NCBI GenBank assembly: GCA_946885435.1
Contig: CAMPGL010000118.1
Coordinates: 1-6,532, forward strand
From: an uncultured Brevundimonas sp.
GTDB taxonomy: Bacteria > Pseudomonadota > Alphaproteobacteria > Caulobacterales > Caulobacteraceae
Length of the DNA stretch: 6,532 nt
Reading direction: 5' to 3'
This document shows positions 6,346-6,532 of the stretch, piece after piece. Each line of letters starts with the position of its first letter. Positions within the stretch are counted from its first letter, which is position 1. The position numbers and the translations under genes are program-made. A model generated the notes under the pieces. It did no database searches, was not told the origin of the DNA, and worked only from the letters and a program-made list of their open reading frames with translations.

Positions 6346-6371
6346 GGTGCGGACGCGCCCGCGTCCGCACC
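6346..6371. repeat. Perfect 12-base inverted repeat upstream of msrA
   Basis: GGTGCGGACGCG (6346-6357) and CGCGTCCGCACC (6360-6371) are exact inverted copies separated by 2 bases. It lies 24 bases before the msrA ATG, between msrA and the tRNA. There is no T-tract on either side, and no gene on either strand ends here, so a terminator is unlikely. It may be an operator, or a hairpin in the msrA leader (an 11-bp stem with a 4-base loop is possible). Confidence 0.7.
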
Positions 6372-6419
6372 CGCTTGCCATGCGCGCGGGGCCGCATTAG
6401 ACATCGCGCCCTCGCTCTG

Positions 6420-6435
6420 ACCGGGTCCGCCCGGT
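6420..6435. repeat. Short inverted repeat before tRNA-Ser
   Basis: ACCGGG (6420-6425) and CCCGGT (6430-6435) form a 6-bp dyad around TCCG, five bases before the tRNA. It may lie in the tRNA leader, but dyads of this size are common by chance in GC-rich DNA. Confidence 0.25.
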
Positions 6436-6440
6436 ACGCC

Positions 6441-6530
<90 letters not shown>

Positions 6531-6532
6531 TT

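Overview
The window is GC-rich alphaproteobacterial chromosome, most likely from the Caulobacterales (a Brevundimonas- or Caulobacter-like organism). The evidence is the strong G/C bias at third codon positions, a TonB-dependent receptor with the signal peptide and EVVVTG-type TonB box usual in that group, and a mix of ordinary metabolic genes. This placement comes from recognising the proteins, not from a database search.

Layout, left to right. (1) Positions 1-1375, minus strand: a two-gene putrescine operon, aguA (agmatine deiminase) followed by aguB (N-carbamoylputrescine amidase, cut by the window edge). Stop and start codons share one base. Together the two enzymes convert agmatine to putrescine. 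A candidate promoter lies at 1412-1440. (2) Positions 1451-3964, minus strand: a complete 817-residue TonB-dependent outer-membrane receptor ending in a clear intrinsic terminator, so it is a separate transcription unit from aguAB. (3) Positions 3965-4184: a 220-base divergent regulatory region. It holds three 7-base direct repeats at an exact 11-base period, which read as a tandem Pho box on the minus strand (towards the receptor). It also holds a TATAAG-centred promoter with a flanking inverted repeat facing the plus-strand gene. (4) Positions 4185-5729, plus strand: a polytopic GT39/ArnT-type glycosyltransferase that probably uses a polyprenyl-phosphate sugar donor. (5) Positions 5704-6321, minus strand: an MsrA-type methionine sulfoxide reductase with a lipoprotein signal peptide, converging on and overlapping the glycosyltransferase by 26 bases. 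A perfect 12-base inverted repeat lies just upstream of it. (6) Positions 6441-6530, plus strand: tRNA-Ser(CGA) with an encoded CCA end.

No mobile element, CRISPR array or defence system is visible, and no gene cluster looks like an undescribed system. The most informative observation is the Pho-box-like array, which predicts that the otherwise unassigned receptor is induced by phosphate limitation. There is no gene-free stretch longer than 300 bases. The long open frames antisense to the receptor and the glycosyltransferase are judged to be artefacts of GC-rich codon usage.
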